DNA of 64,000 bases from Actinospica robiniae DSM 44927 (GCF_000504285.1 NZ_KI632511.1:3717372-3781371); one strand, 5' to 3'; counted from the stretch's first letter, positions 25,139 through 34,390 are shown. Numbers and translations are program-made. Notes: generated by a model not told the origin, from the sequence alone.

Positions 25139-28100
25139 GTGCTCCAGGGCGGCATTCTGCGCTTCAACATACTTGGACCGTTCGAGGCCTGGTCTGACGG
25201 AGCCCGGCTCGACCTCGGCGGGCCGATCCAGAAGCGGGTGCTCGCCGCGCTCCTCCTGGATGTCGGCCACATGCTCCCCATCTCCCGGCTGGTCGAAGCG
25301 ACCTGGGACGAGGAACCGCCCGCGACGGCCACGCACCAGGTGCGCAAGGCCGTCGCCGATCTACGCCGGCGCATCCCCGGCGGCGCCCAGTGCCTCGTGA
25401 CGGACGGGCCGGGCTACGCCGTCGTCTTGTCGGACACACAGCTGGACCTCAACGAGTTCGACAGCCGGGTCCGTCAGGCGAAGGCCGTCGCGTTGCAGGG
25501 GGATCAGCGCCAGGCCGTCACGGTTCTGCGATCCGCCCTGCAACTGTGGCGCGGACCCGTCCTGGCCGGCATGGGCGGTCCGATCATCGACGCGGCGGCG
25601 GTCGCGTTGGAGGAACGCGAGCTGATCACCGCCGAACGTTACTTCGAGCTGCGGCTGGTGTTCGACGATCCCTCCGAGCTGGTGGAGGAGCTGCGCAGTT
25701 ACATTCTGCGCCATCCGCTCCGGGAGACGCTGCGCGGACAGCTCATGCTCACGCTCTACCGGTCTGGGCGGCGGGCCGAGGCGCTGGACGAATACCACAA
25801 GGCGCGTGAGCACCTCGTGGAGGAGCTCGGCATCGAACCCGGGCCCCAGCTGGGGAAACTCTACGAACAGATCCTGCGGACGAGCCCGGGGCTGGCCGCG
25901 CCCACGCCACCCGAGCCGCCCCGGACCGCGCCTCAGGCCGCGCCGCAGACCGCGGACCAGACCGCGACCGCGCAGCGACCGAAACCGGTCACGGCGAAGG
26001 CGGAGGCTCCCAGCACACTGCCGCACGATCCGACCGGATTCGTCGGGCGCCACCATGAACTGCGTCAGTTGCTCAGCCGCGAGCACGGAGCGGAGCAAGA
26101 GACTCGCATCGTGGCCATCGACGGCATGGGCGGCGTGGGGAAGACGTCGCTCGCGGTGAAGATCGCGCACCAGCTCGCCGCCGAATACCCGGACGGGCAG
26201 CTCTACATCGACCTGCGCGGCTACTCTCCCGAAGAGAGTCCCGTCAGCGAGGGGCCGGCGCTCGAGGTGCTGCTGCGCGCCCTGGGACTGCCCCACGACC
26301 GAATACCCGACGACGACGCCGGCCGCACCGCGCAGTGGCGCCGAGCGCTCGTCGGCAAGCAGCTGCTCCTTCTTCTCGACAACGCCTCCGAAGCCTCCGT
26401 CATACGCCGCCTGCTCCCGGCTTCGCCCGGCTGCCTCGTGCTGGTGACGAGCCGCGCCCGGCTCGTGGACCTCGACGGCGCGGAGTGGGTCTCCATCGAC
26501 GTCATGGCTCCCGAGGACAGCGAGTTCCTCGTCGCCGAGCTGTTCCGGGCCCAACAGATCGAGACCGAGCCGGAGGCCGCCGCCGAGTTGGCCGAGTTGT
26601 GCGGCCACCTCCCGTTGGCCATCCGCATCGCCACCGCGCGGATGTGCAACCGGCCGCTGTGGTCCCCGCAATACCTGATCGAGCGGCTGCGCGACGAGAC
26701 CCGGAAGCTGGACGTGCTCACTTCGGGCGACCGCAGCGTCGCGGCGACCCTTCGCCTGTCCTACCAGGTGCTCCCGGAGTCCTGCCGCGCCGCTTTCCGG
26801 CGTCTCGCGCTGCATCCGAGCGCCGCCCTCGACATCTACTCCGCCGCGGCACTGCTGTCCCTCGACTTCCGGGAGGCCGAGGAACATCTGGAGATGCTGC
26901 TCGACGCCCGCCTGCTGCAGCAGCCGGGACTCGGCCTGTACGTGTTCCACGACCTGGTGCGAAGCTTCGCGATCAGCCTGGGCGGTCCGGCCAGCCGGCT
27001 CGATCAGGCGGCCACCACGAGGATGCTCGACTACTACCTGGCGGCGACCGAGTCGGCCTCCGAGATCCTCTTCCCCGGCCGCACCCGCAGGTCCAGCGGT
27101 ACGCAGCAGCCCACCGCCCAGGTTCCGCCGATCAGGCAGGCGGACGAGGCGCGGAGATGGTTCGCGAGGGAATACAGCACGCTGATGTCGGTGGTGAACT
27201 CGGCCGTCGGCGACGGCTACCACCGCCACGCGGTGTACATGGCCCGCGAGATCGGATTCCACCTCAACGCCCTGGGAAAGCTCAGGGAGTTCGCGGAACT
27301 CAGCCGGCTGGGCCTCGCGGCCGCCCGCCGAGTGGGGGACGCCGGGCTGCTCAGCGTCAGCCTCTCCAACCTGGGCGTCGCGTGCTGGAAACTCGGGCTC
27401 TACGCCGAAGGCGCCGGCCTCGCGGCCGAGGCACGCGATCTGGCCGCCCAGACCGGTGACCGGCACACGCAGGCACACAGCGAAGGCACGCTCGGCCTGT
27501 ACAAGAGCCTGCAGGGAGACTTCCCCGGGGCGCTGCGCCATCTCGAGGCGGCGGTGGCCCTGGAACACGAACTGCAGGCGTCGCGCGCCGAAGCGGAGAG
27601 TCGCACGGTGCTGAGCACCCTGTACGAGCAATGGGGACGGTATCCGGAGGCGGCCGCGGAGGCGCAGAAGTCCATCGCGCTCATGCGGGAACTGGGCCGC
27701 CATGAGACCGCGCTCGCCGCGTTCAACGATCTGGCCCTCGCCCACTTCGGCATGCGGGACTACGCGGCGGCCGAAGAGGACCTCACCGAGTCGCTCCGGC
27801 TTTGCGACGAGGAGAGCGAGAAGCAGGAGCCGGGCCACGTCGCGATGGCTCTGGCGCTCTCGGCGAATCTCGCTCAGCACAAGGGAGACTTCGCACAGGC
27901 TACGTACTACGCCAACCAGGCGCTCGCACTCGTCGAGACGAGCGCATCACCTCCGCGCCAGGCGAAGGTCTACAACCTGCTCGGCAGACTGATGCTGCAT
28001 CAGAAGGAAAGCTCGGCGGCTCTGCGGGTCCACGGCCGAGCGCATGCGATCGCCTCGGCGATCGATTTCCGGGTGGAGGAGGCTTACGCCCTGTCCGGAA

Positions 28101-28213
28101 TGGCCCGAGCCGCCGCGGCGCTGGACGACGTCCAGACCGCAGCCGACCACCGGACCGCATCTGAGGAACTGTTCACGGCGCTCGGCATTCCCGAGTCCGG
28201 CCGACGAGCCTGA
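25139..28213 (+). CDS. SARP-family transcriptional activator with NB-ARC and TPR domains (AfsR-like)
   Basis: A protein of 1,024 residues (1,030 if ATG 25121 is used). GTG 25139 is preferred because AAGGGG lies five bases upstream. An OmpR-like winged helix (about 5-95: LRFNILGPFEAWSDGARL, ATHQVRKAVADLRRRIP) is followed by the bacterial transcriptional activation domain (about 100-245). Then come a Pro/Ala linker and an NB-ARC ATPase (Walker A GMGGVGKTS at about 335-343; LLLLLDNAS Walker B). TPR-like repeats fill about 650-1010 (AHSEGTLGLYKSLQGDFPGAL and so on). AfsR/SARP proteins switch on antibiotic clusters by binding direct heptamer repeats. It is the first gene right of the tRNA/IS3 scar and the likely pathway activator. 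Confidence 0.9.
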   Translation: MLQGGILRFNILGPFEAWSDGARLDLGGPIQKRVLAALLLDVGHMLPISRLVEATWDEEPPATATHQVRKAVADLRRRIPGGAQCLVTDGPGYAVVLSDTQLDLNEFDSRVRQAKAVALQGDQRQAVTVLRSALQLWRGPVLAGMGGPIIDAAAVALEERELITAERYFELRLVFDDPSELVEELRSYILRHPLRETLRGQLMLTLYRSGRRAEALDEYHKAREHLVEELGIEPGPQLGKLYEQILRTSPGLAAPTPPEPPRTAPQAAPQTADQTATAQRPKPVTAKAEAPSTLPHDPTGFVGRHHELRQLLSREHGAEQETRIVAIDGMGGVGKTSLAVKIAHQLAAEYPDGQLYIDLRGYSPEESPVSEGPALEVLLRALGLPHDRIPDDDAGRTAQWRRALVGKQLLLLLDNASEASVIRRLLPASPGCLVLVTSRARLVDLDGAEWVSIDVMAPEDSEFLVAELFRAQQIETEPEAAAELAELCGHLPLAIRIATARMCNRPLWSPQYLIERLRDETRKLDVLTSGDRSVAATLRLSYQVLPESCRAAFRRLALHPSAALDIYSAAALLSLDFREAEEHLEMLLDARLLQQPGLGLYVFHDLVRSFAISLGGPASRLDQAATTRMLDYYLAATESASEILFPGRTRRSSGTQQPTAQVPPIRQADEARRWFAREYSTLMSVVNSAVGDGYHRHAVYMAREIGFHLNALGKLREFAELSRLGLAAARRVGDAGLLSVSLSNLGVACWKLGLYAEGAGLAAEARDLAAQTGDRHTQAHSEGTLGLYKSLQGDFPGALRHLEAAVALEHELQASRAEAESRTVLSTLYEQWGRYPEAAAEAQKSIALMRELGRHETALAAFNDLALAHFGMRDYAAAEEDLTESLRLCDEESEKQEPGHVAMALALSANLAQHKGDFAQATYYANQALALVETSASPPRQAKVYNLLGRLMLHQKESSAALRVHGRAHAIASAIDFRVEEAYALSGMARAAAALDDVQTAADHRTASEELFTALGIPESGRRA

Positions 28214-28231
28214 GCCGATTCGCGCCGCGCC

Positions 28232-28417
28232 CTACGGGGCGACGGTCTGGACGACGGTCGGGACGACCGAAGCCGTCGGCCCCTTGTCGTCCGCGACGAT
28301 CGCGTGTCCGGACGTGTGCTGGTAGCCGGTCACGCCGATGGCGGCGCCCGCGGTCATGAGGCTGAGAACGAGTGCCACGAGCGTGACGCTGGTCGTGTTA
28401 CGCAGCTTGCCTGCCAT
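28232..28417 (-). CDS. Small single-pass membrane or secreted peptide
   Basis: A 61-residue product: a basic start (MAGKLRNTT), a hydrophobic stretch (SVTLVALVLSLMTAGAAIGV) and a Thr/Val-rich exported tail (HAIVADDKGPTASVVPTVVQ). AAGGGAGC lies eight bases before ATG 28417, a good ribosome site. It ends 18 bases beyond the SARP stop on the opposite strand and is divergent from the type II thioesterase gene across a 278-base gap. Function unknown; a cleavable signal or a membrane anchor is equally possible. Confidence 0.55.
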   Translation of the reverse strand: MAGKLRNTTSVTLVALVLSLMTAGAAIGVTGYQHTSGHAIVADDKGPTASVVPTVVQTVAP

Positions 28418-28522
28418 GATGCCGCTCCCTTTGTCAGGTCTTCGGTGAACCGGGCCTTTCGATGCCCCTGACACTGCCGGAGGCGGTTCCTGAACCGATC
28501 CTGTTCCGATCCCGCGCGTGTT

Positions 28523-28574
28523 CGTGCGGCGACACGCCGTGGTCCCGACGCGGACCACGGCGTGTCGCCGCACG
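28523..28574. repeat. Perfect 23-bp inverted repeat with 6-base loop
   Basis: The arm at 28523-28545 (from CGTGCGGC to GTGGTCC) is the exact reverse complement of 28552-28574, with CGACGC between. It lies between divergent starts at 28417 and 28696. No T-run follows, so it is not a classical terminator. Possibilities are a strong RNA/DNA cruciform, a factor-independent actinobacterial terminator blocking cross-talk, or the end of a small mobile repeat. Confidence 0.8.
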
Positions 28575-28695
28575 CAACTGCCTGGTGATTGCCGTCTATC
28601 TGCCTGGTGTCCGGCCGAGCGTCACAGGCACGCTTCGAGGTACCACCCGCTGAAGCGGCCAGTCGGCACCCGACCGAGGGCAGGAAACAAGGGCC

Positions 28696-29472
28696 ATGAG
28701 TTCGAAGTCGCATAATCCCTGGATCGTCGGCCGCTGCTGCGTCGGCGACCCGCAGATCCGGCTCATCTGCCTCCCCCAGGCCGGCGCCGGCGCCGGTGCG
28801 TTCTCGGCGTGGCGCAGACACCTGCCGCCGGGAATCGAACTGGCGCCCGTGGTGCTGCCCGGACGCGGCACCCGCGAGAACGACCCGATCCCCGACGGCT
28901 TCGACGCTCTGGCCGAAGCGCTCTTCGACGGCCTCGCGCCCGAATTCACCATGCCGTACGCGATCTTCGGCCACAGCTTCGGCGCGGTGCTCGCCTACGA
29001 ACTGGCCCGGATGGCCGAGGACCGCGGGCCGCGCGCCCCGCTCGCCACCCTGGTCTCCGGTTCGCGGCCGCCCCAGGTGCGGATCCCGCTGCGGTCCAAG
29101 TCCGACGACGAGACCCTGCTCGCCTGGCTCGCCGACAACGAGGGACTGCCCCAGGAACTGTTCGAGTTCCCGACCTTCCTCGACGAGATCCTCCGGACTC
29201 TCCGGATCGATCTCGAATACGCGGAGTCGTACGTGGTTCCCGACCCGCTGCCGCTCCGGGGCCCCTTGCACGTCTTCGGTGGAGCGGACGACCGGCTCAC
29301 CATGGTGGCGGAGCTGCCGCACTGGTCACGGTGCGCCAGCGGCGGATTCAGCGTGCAGGTGATGCCGGGCGGCCACGGATTCCCGTACACCGATCCCGTC
29401 GCCATGCTGGCCGCGGTCCAGGGCAAGCTTCCCGGCCTCGTGGCCGCGGGCGCCGCCGGCTCGAGGCTGTGA
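28696..29472 (+). CDS. Type II thioesterase (first of two)
   Basis: A 258-residue alpha/beta hydrolase of the NRPS/PKS editing thioesterase family. It shows LICLPQAGAGAGAFSAWRRH, LPGRG, the nucleophile in FGHSFGAV (Ser94), an Asp in VFGGADDRL, and His in GGHGFPY. Such enzymes remove wrong or stalled acyl groups from carrier proteins. It starts the plus-strand biosynthetic run (thioesterase, unknown, cimA, antiporter, regulator, NRPS) with 10 bases to the next gene. A second thioesterase is at 59401-60177. Confidence 0.9.
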   Translation: MSSKSHNPWIVGRCCVGDPQIRLICLPQAGAGAGAFSAWRRHLPPGIELAPVVLPGRGTRENDPIPDGFDALAEALFDGLAPEFTMPYAIFGHSFGAVLAYELARMAEDRGPRAPLATLVSGSRPPQVRIPLRSKSDDETLLAWLADNEGLPQELFEFPTFLDEILRTLRIDLEYAESYVVPDPLPLRGPLHVFGGADDRLTMVAELPHWSRCASGGFSVQVMPGGHGFPYTDPVAMLAAVQGKLPGLVAAGAAGSRL

Positions 29473-29482
29473 GGGAGGCGCC

Positions 29483-29872
29483 ATGGGCATCTTCAAGTTC
29501 CGCTCCCGCGACGGCGACCGCACCGCACGGGGCCTCCTCGGGGACCTGCTCGACGCCGAGGCCTGGTCCGTACGGCTGAGATCAGGGCGCCGCTGCAAGC
29601 CGCGCGGCCTCGCCTCGTTCCGGGCGGGCAGTTCGTTCACCGTCCAGACCAGGACCGAGGACGGCATCCACGAGATCGTCGACATCACCCGCCGGCTGCG
29701 CGGCGGCGCGTCCGTGCCGGCCGCTCTCCCGGCCTCGGAGCAGGCCGCGGTGCGCTCCGTCGTCCGGTCGATGCTCGACCTGACGGCCTTCGAATCAGGG
29801 ACCACACTCACCGAGGTCACGCTCGCGGACGACGGTCCGCGCATCGTCGGCTGCCGCATCCAGGAACCGTGA
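29483..29872 (+). CDS. Unknown small protein in the biosynthetic operon
   Basis: A 129-residue soluble basic-to-neutral protein: MGIFKFRSRDGDRTARGLLG, then a strand-rich stretch (RAGSSFTVQTRTEDGIHEIV) and a helix-strand end (VRSVVRSMLDLTAFESGTTL). No family is recognised and no metal or nucleotide motif is seen. It lies 10 bases after the thioesterase, and its stop is 66 bases before the cimA GTG, so it is very probably co-transcribed. The tight spacing is the main evidence that it is a real gene. Confidence 0.65.
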   Translation: MGIFKFRSRDGDRTARGLLGDLLDAEAWSVRLRSGRRCKPRGLASFRAGSSFTVQTRTEDGIHEIVDITRRLRGGASVPAALPASEQAAVRSVVRSMLDLTAFESGTTLTEVTLADDGPRIVGCRIQEP

Positions 29873-29938
29873 GCGGAGCCGGACCGCACCCGCCAGTCCC
29901 CAAGGAAAGCCAGCCGACGAAGACAAGGGAGCAGCCCC

Positions 29939-31585
29939 GTGGCATCGAGACTCGTACGACCGGATGACGGCTTCCACGTGTACGACACGACGCTCCGCGA
30001 CGGCGTGCAGCAGGAGGGCCTCTCCCTGTCCGTGGCCGACAAGCTGGCCGTCGCCCGCCACCTCGACGCCCTCGGCGTCGGCTTCATCGAGGGCGGCTGG
30101 CCGGGCGCCGTGCCCAAGGACACCGAATTCTTCCGGCGGGCTCGGACCGAGCTCGACCTGGAGCACGCGCAACTCGCCGCGTTCGGCGCGACCCGCCGGG
30201 CCGGTGTGCAGGCCGCCGACGACCCCCAGGTGGCCGCTTTGCGCGCATCGGGCGCCCCGGTCGTGACGCTCGTGGCCAAGAGCCACGACCGGCACGTCGA
30301 GCTGGCGCTGCGCACCACGCTCGCGGAGAACCTCGCGATGTGGCGCGACACCGTCGGACACCTGGTCGCCGAGGGCCAGCGGGTGTTCGTCGACGCCGAG
30401 CACTTCTTCGACGGATACCTGGCGAATCCCGCCTACGCGCTGGAATGCGTGCGGGCAGCCGTGGAGGCGGGCGCGAGCCTGGTAGCACTCTGCGACACGA
30501 ACGGCGGCATGCTGCCCGACCAGATCGCCGACATCGTCGGGGAGGTCGTCTCCTCGACGTCGGCGCGCGTCGGAATCCACTGCCATGACGACTCCGGCTG
30601 TGCCGTCGCCAACACGCTCGCGGCCGTCACCGCCGGCGCGACCCACGTGCAGGGCACCGCCAACGGCTACGGAGAGCGCACCGGGAACGCGAATCTGTTC
30701 ACCGTCGTGGCGAACCTCCAGCTGAAGACGGCGCGATCCGTCATCCCGGGTGCGGCGCTGTCCGACCTGACCCGGATCGCGCACGCCGTCTCCGAGGTCG
30801 CCAACGTCGCCCCGCACGCGAAACAGCCGTATGTGGGGCTGTCCGCGTTCGCGCACAAGGCGGGCCTGCACGCCTCGGCGATCAAGGCTGATCCGAACCT
30901 CTACCAGCACGTCGAGCCGTCCACCGTGGGCAACGACATGCGGATGCTGGTCTCGGAGATGGCCGGCCGGGCGTCGATCGAGCTCAAGGGACGAGCGCTG
31001 GGCCACGACCTGTCCGGCAATCGCGAAGTGATCAGCCGGATCGCCGCACGGGTCAAGGAGAGGGAGGCGACCGGCTACACCTACGAGGCCGCGGACGCCT
31101 CGTTCGACCTGCTGGTGCGCAACGAGATGGCAGGCGCGGAACAGCGGTTCTTCGTCCTCGAAACGTGGCGGGCCATCGTCGAGCACCGCGCGGACGGCAG
31201 CGATTTCGCCGAGGGCACGGTCAAGATCTACGCGAAGGGCGAACGCGTCATCGCGACCGGGGAGGGCAACGGCCCGGTCAACGCTCTGGACAGGGCACTG
31301 AGAATCGCGCTCGCGCCGATCTATCCGGAGCTGGCGTGTCTCGAACTGGTCGACTACAAGGTCCGCATCCTCGAAGGCGCGCACGGCAGCGACTCGGTCA
31401 CCCGGGTCCTGGTCGAGACCAGCGACGGCCACACGAGCTGGTCGACCGTCGGCGTCGGCGAGAACGTCATCTCCGCCTCGTGGCGGGCGCTGGACGACGC
31501 GATCACGTTCGCGTTGCTGAAGTTCGGCTACGTCCCGCCGCCGCGCGGGGCGGAGGTCACCGACCAAGAGCACAGCGCGGTCTGA
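29939..31585 (+). CDS. cimA: Citramalate synthase (CimA)
   Basis: A 548-residue member of the HMG-CoA-lyase-like (LeuA/CimA) family. VYDTTLRDGVQQEGLSLS provides the metal-binding DTTLRDG. GIHCHDDSGCAVANTLA holds the two His ligands, GATHVQGTANGYGERTGNAN is the catalytic GxGERxGN region, and YVGLSAFAHKAGLHASAI the second conserved block. A C-terminal LeuA-like allosteric domain (about 410-530) is present. GYGERTGN and the length fit CimA rather than 2-isopropylmalate synthase. CimA condenses pyruvate with acetyl-CoA, giving (R)-citramalate, a route to 2-oxobutyrate and isoleucine. Its place in the cluster fits supply of isoleucine or 2-aminobutyrate to the free A domain at 54402. Confidence 0.9.
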   Translation: MASRLVRPDDGFHVYDTTLRDGVQQEGLSLSVADKLAVARHLDALGVGFIEGGWPGAVPKDTEFFRRARTELDLEHAQLAAFGATRRAGVQAADDPQVAALRASGAPVVTLVAKSHDRHVELALRTTLAENLAMWRDTVGHLVAEGQRVFVDAEHFFDGYLANPAYALECVRAAVEAGASLVALCDTNGGMLPDQIADIVGEVVSSTSARVGIHCHDDSGCAVANTLAAVTAGATHVQGTANGYGERTGNANLFTVVANLQLKTARSVIPGAALSDLTRIAHAVSEVANVAPHAKQPYVGLSAFAHKAGLHASAIKADPNLYQHVEPSTVGNDMRMLVSEMAGRASIELKGRALGHDLSGNREVISRIAARVKEREATGYTYEAADASFDLLVRNEMAGAEQRFFVLETWRAIVEHRADGSDFAEGTVKIYAKGERVIATGEGNGPVNALDRALRIALAPIYPELACLELVDYKVRILEGAHGSDSVTRVLVETSDGHTSWSTVGVGENVISASWRALDDAITFALLKFGYVPPPRGAEVTDQEHSAV

Positions 31586-31656
31586 GCAGTCTGAGCAGTC
31601 CGACTCGCGCAGTATCCGCATAACCCGACCCACCTACCTCCCAGGAGCGTCGAAGA

Positions 31657-32952
31657 ATGGCATCGCCCAACGCACTGCCCGTGGAAGTCGTGGTCCTCGC
31701 CGACGTCGCCGTCGTGCTGGTCGTCGGTGCCCTGATGGCGCGCTTCAGCCGATGGGCGCGCCAGCCGGCCGTCGTGGCGGAGGTCGTCGCCGGCATCATG
31801 CTGGGCCCCAGCCTGCTCGGTCTGCTGCCGGGCCACCTGCCGCAGCACCTCTTCCCGCCCGAGGCCCAGACCCCGCTCTCGGTGATCGCCAACCTCGGCC
31901 TGGCCGTGTTCATGTTCATGGCCGGCTGGGAACTGGACCCCCGCCGCCTGCGCGGCAACGGCAGGGCCCTCGGGCTGACGGCCGCGATGTCCATGGCCGT
32001 ACCCTTCGTCGTGGGCGGTTTCGCCGCGGTCGCGCTCTACCACTCGGTGGGGCCGCACGGGGTGAGTGAGCACGTCTTCATCCTCTACATGGCCACCGCG
32101 TTCTCGATCACGGCGTTCCCCGTCCTGGCGCGCATCGTCCAGGACCGAGGCCTCTCCCGGACCCGGATCGGCACTCTGGCCATGTCCTGTTCGGCGATCT
32201 GCGACGTCGCCGCCTGGTGTGTCCTGGCCCTGACGACCGCGATGGTGGGCGCCGGCAGGCCGGGCGGCTTCCTCGTGACGACCGGGCTCGCCGTCGGCTA
32301 CGCGGCGCTCATGGCACTGGTCGTCCGGCCGATCCTGCGGCGCGCGCTCAGCAGCCCCACGCGGCACGACAGCGGGACTCTGCTGGTGCTGATCACTGCC
32401 GGCATCTTCCTGTCCGGTCTCGCGACGACCTGGATCGGCGTGCACGCCATCTTCGGCGCCTTCGCCTTCGGACTCGCGATGCCCCGCCGGCACGTCGCCA
32501 CGGCGGAGGTCCGGCAGCAGATCGCCATCCCGCTGGAGAAGGTCTCCTCGCTCCTGCTGCCCGTCTTCTTCGTCGTCACCGGCCTGTCCGTCAACATCGG
32601 CGGCCTCGGCTGGACCGGCCTCGTCGCCCTGCTGATCGCCATCGTGGCCGCGGTCGGCGGCAAGTTCGCCGGCGCCGTGATCCCTGCCCGGCTCTCGCAC
32701 CTGAGTTGGCGGGAGAGCGGCATCCTCGGAACGCTGATGAACACGCGCGGCCTGACCGAGCTCGTGGTCCTGGGCATCGGCCGCCAGCTGGGTCTGATCG
32801 GGGCGAATCTGTTCACTGTCATGGTGCTCGTGGCGGTGGTGACCACGGCCATGGCGGGCCCGCTGCTGAACCTGCTGGTCGACGATACAGCCGACGCGGA
32901 GGACGTCCTGGACGCGGAGGAGATTCCGGTGCCGGCGGCCGTCCTCGTGTGA
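31657..32952 (+). CDS. CPA2-type cation/proton antiporter (KefB-like)
   Basis: A 431-residue protein with about 12 membrane segments: VVLADVAVVLVVGALMARFSR, VVAEVVAGIMLGPSLLGLLPG, VIANLGLAVFMFMAGWELDP, VFILYMATAFSITAFPVLARI, ending LVVLGIGRQLGLIGANLFTVMVLVAVVTT. The MGPSLLGL and FMAGWELDP motifs and MNTRGLTELVVL mark the Na+/H+ exchanger/KefB family. There is no RCK/TrkA-N domain at the C-terminus. Similar genes occur in glycopeptide and other NRPS clusters, where they may support self-protection or ion balance. Ribosome site CCCAGGAG precedes ATG 31657. Confidence 0.85.
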   Translation: MASPNALPVEVVVLADVAVVLVVGALMARFSRWARQPAVVAEVVAGIMLGPSLLGLLPGHLPQHLFPPEAQTPLSVIANLGLAVFMFMAGWELDPRRLRGNGRALGLTAAMSMAVPFVVGGFAAVALYHSVGPHGVSEHVFILYMATAFSITAFPVLARIVQDRGLSRTRIGTLAMSCSAICDVAAWCVLALTTAMVGAGRPGGFLVTTGLAVGYAALMALVVRPILRRALSSPTRHDSGTLLVLITAGIFLSGLATTWIGVHAIFGAFAFGLAMPRRHVATAEVRQQIAIPLEKVSSLLLPVFFVVTGLSVNIGGLGWTGLVALLIAIVAAVGGKFAGAVIPARLSHLSWRESGILGTLMNTRGLTELVVLGIGRQLGLIGANLFTVMVLVAVVTTAMAGPLLNLLVDDTADAEDVLDAEEIPVPAAVLV

Positions 32953-33069
32953 CGGGTGCCGGACCGGTACCGCAACAGGAGGGTATCGGGAACGGGAAGC
33001 CGAAGACTCTGCATCGCGCACTCGGTCAGCCCTCTTGCTGACGAGTTCCGGCGGACAGGGGTGATCGGC

Positions 33070-34332
33070 GTGTCGAACAACCTATTGCTCGGCCTGCGGC
33101 TCAAAGGCGGGATCACGCAGGAAGAGCTCTCCGAACGTTCCGGAGTCAGTGTACGGACCATCCGAAACCTGGAGCGGGGCCAGATCCAACGGCCCCGCCG
33201 CAGCTCGATCGAACTGCTGCTCGGTGTCCTCGACCCGAGTCTCAAGCAGGTGCTGCAGACGAAGCCGGCGGGGCGACTCGGCGTCCCGCCGGATCTGGCC
33301 GCCGAGTGGCAGCAGCTGCTCCAGCCCACTCCGGCATACTGGCGGGGCTCCACGCAGACCCGCACCTCCCTCGTCGACCGCGAGCGCGAGCTCGATCGGC
33401 TCGGCAACAGCGTCATCACCAACCAGGTCGTGGTCCTCACCGGGCCCGGCGGCGTCGGCAAGACGCGGCTCGCGCTCGCGGTGGCCGAGAACGTGGGCGT
33501 CTGGTTCGACGACGGCGTCGTCGTCGCCGAGATGGGCCGGATCCCCGGGGAACGGCACCTCGACAGCCAGTCGATCATGGCCCAGGCGATGTACGCCGTC
33601 ACCACGCTCCTCGGGCAGGAGCCGAGGCCGCCCGGCCACAAGATGCTGCTGGTCCTCGACAACACCGAGCATCTCCTGGGGACCACGGCCCTCCTGGTGG
33701 AGCGGCTGCTCAACGACTACCCGGAGTGCCATCTGCTCGTCACGTCACGGCGGCCGCCGCGGCTGAACGGCGTCAGCATCTTCGAGGTGCCGCCGCTGTC
33801 CGTGGAGGCGGCGGTCGACCTGCTGTCCCAGCGGCTGACGACGATCTGCCCGACTCTGGACCTGTCCGACAAGCTCCCGCAGGTCGCCGAGCTGTGCCGG
33901 GAGCTGGACGGACTGCCGCGGCTGCTCGAGTTCGCCGCTCACCGGCTGCGCATGATGTCGTTGCCCGCCCTCCTGGCCGACAGCCAGGCGCGCAAGCGGC
34001 TCGGCTCGGCGGACTTCGCCGTCCTGCCGCACCAGCGGACGCTGGAGTCGAGCCTGCACTGGAGTCTGGACCTGCTGGACAACCGGCACCAGTCCCTGCT
34101 GGCACGCCTGGCGCGGCGCACCGATGCCGGCCGGCTCACGGTCGATGACACCGGCGCCGAGGGGAATGGACCCTCCGACCCCGACACAGAGGTCGTCGAA
34201 CTGCTGGCCGATCTCGCCGACGCCTCCCTCCTCCAAGTGGACCGCGGCCGGGACTACGAATACCGCATGATGCGGCACATCAGGTCGTTCCTGATCAGTA
34301 CCCCGGAACTGGGGCGGGCGGCTCTCGCCTGA
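33070..34332 (+). CDS. HTH (XRE) regulator with NB-ARC-type ATPase domain
   Basis: About 420 residues. The N-terminal XRE HTH (LRLKGGITQEELSERSGVSV, TIRNLERGQ) covers residues about 5-60. An NB-ARC/STAND ATPase follows, with Walker A LTGPGGVGKTRLA, Walker B KMLLVLDNTEH and LLVTSRRPPRL. The protein ends soon after the winged helix (YEYRMMRHIRSFLI), without the long TPR tail found in most relatives. GTG 33070 has AGGGG eight bases upstream; GTG 33061 is an alternative. Probably a second, pathway-level regulator, directly before the NRPS. Confidence 0.8.
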   Translation: MSNNLLLGLRLKGGITQEELSERSGVSVRTIRNLERGQIQRPRRSSIELLLGVLDPSLKQVLQTKPAGRLGVPPDLAAEWQQLLQPTPAYWRGSTQTRTSLVDRERELDRLGNSVITNQVVVLTGPGGVGKTRLALAVAENVGVWFDDGVVVAEMGRIPGERHLDSQSIMAQAMYAVTTLLGQEPRPPGHKMLLVLDNTEHLLGTTALLVERLLNDYPECHLLVTSRRPPRLNGVSIFEVPPLSVEAAVDLLSQRLTTICPTLDLSDKLPQVAELCRELDGLPRLLEFAAHRLRMMSLPALLADSQARKRLGSADFAVLPHQRTLESSLHWSLDLLDNRHQSLLARLARRTDAGRLTVDDTGAEGNGPSDPDTEVVELLADLADASLLQVDRGRDYEYRMMRHIRSFLISTPELGRAALA

Positions 34333-34390
34333 CCGCCGACGGCATCGCTGCGGTCGCACCATCCCGCCGGCCGACGGATCTGGACCGGCC

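Noticed and set aside
25139-25139. SARP heptamer direct repeats upstream of biosynthetic genes
   Set aside because: I looked at gaps before 28696 and 34391 and did not find convincing 11-bp-spaced heptamers.
25361-27880. 839-residue leftward frame opposite the SARP gene
   Set aside because: Composition (Gly/Arg/Gln/Val-rich, no domains) is that of a GC-rich shadow; the plus-strand protein has clear domains throughout.
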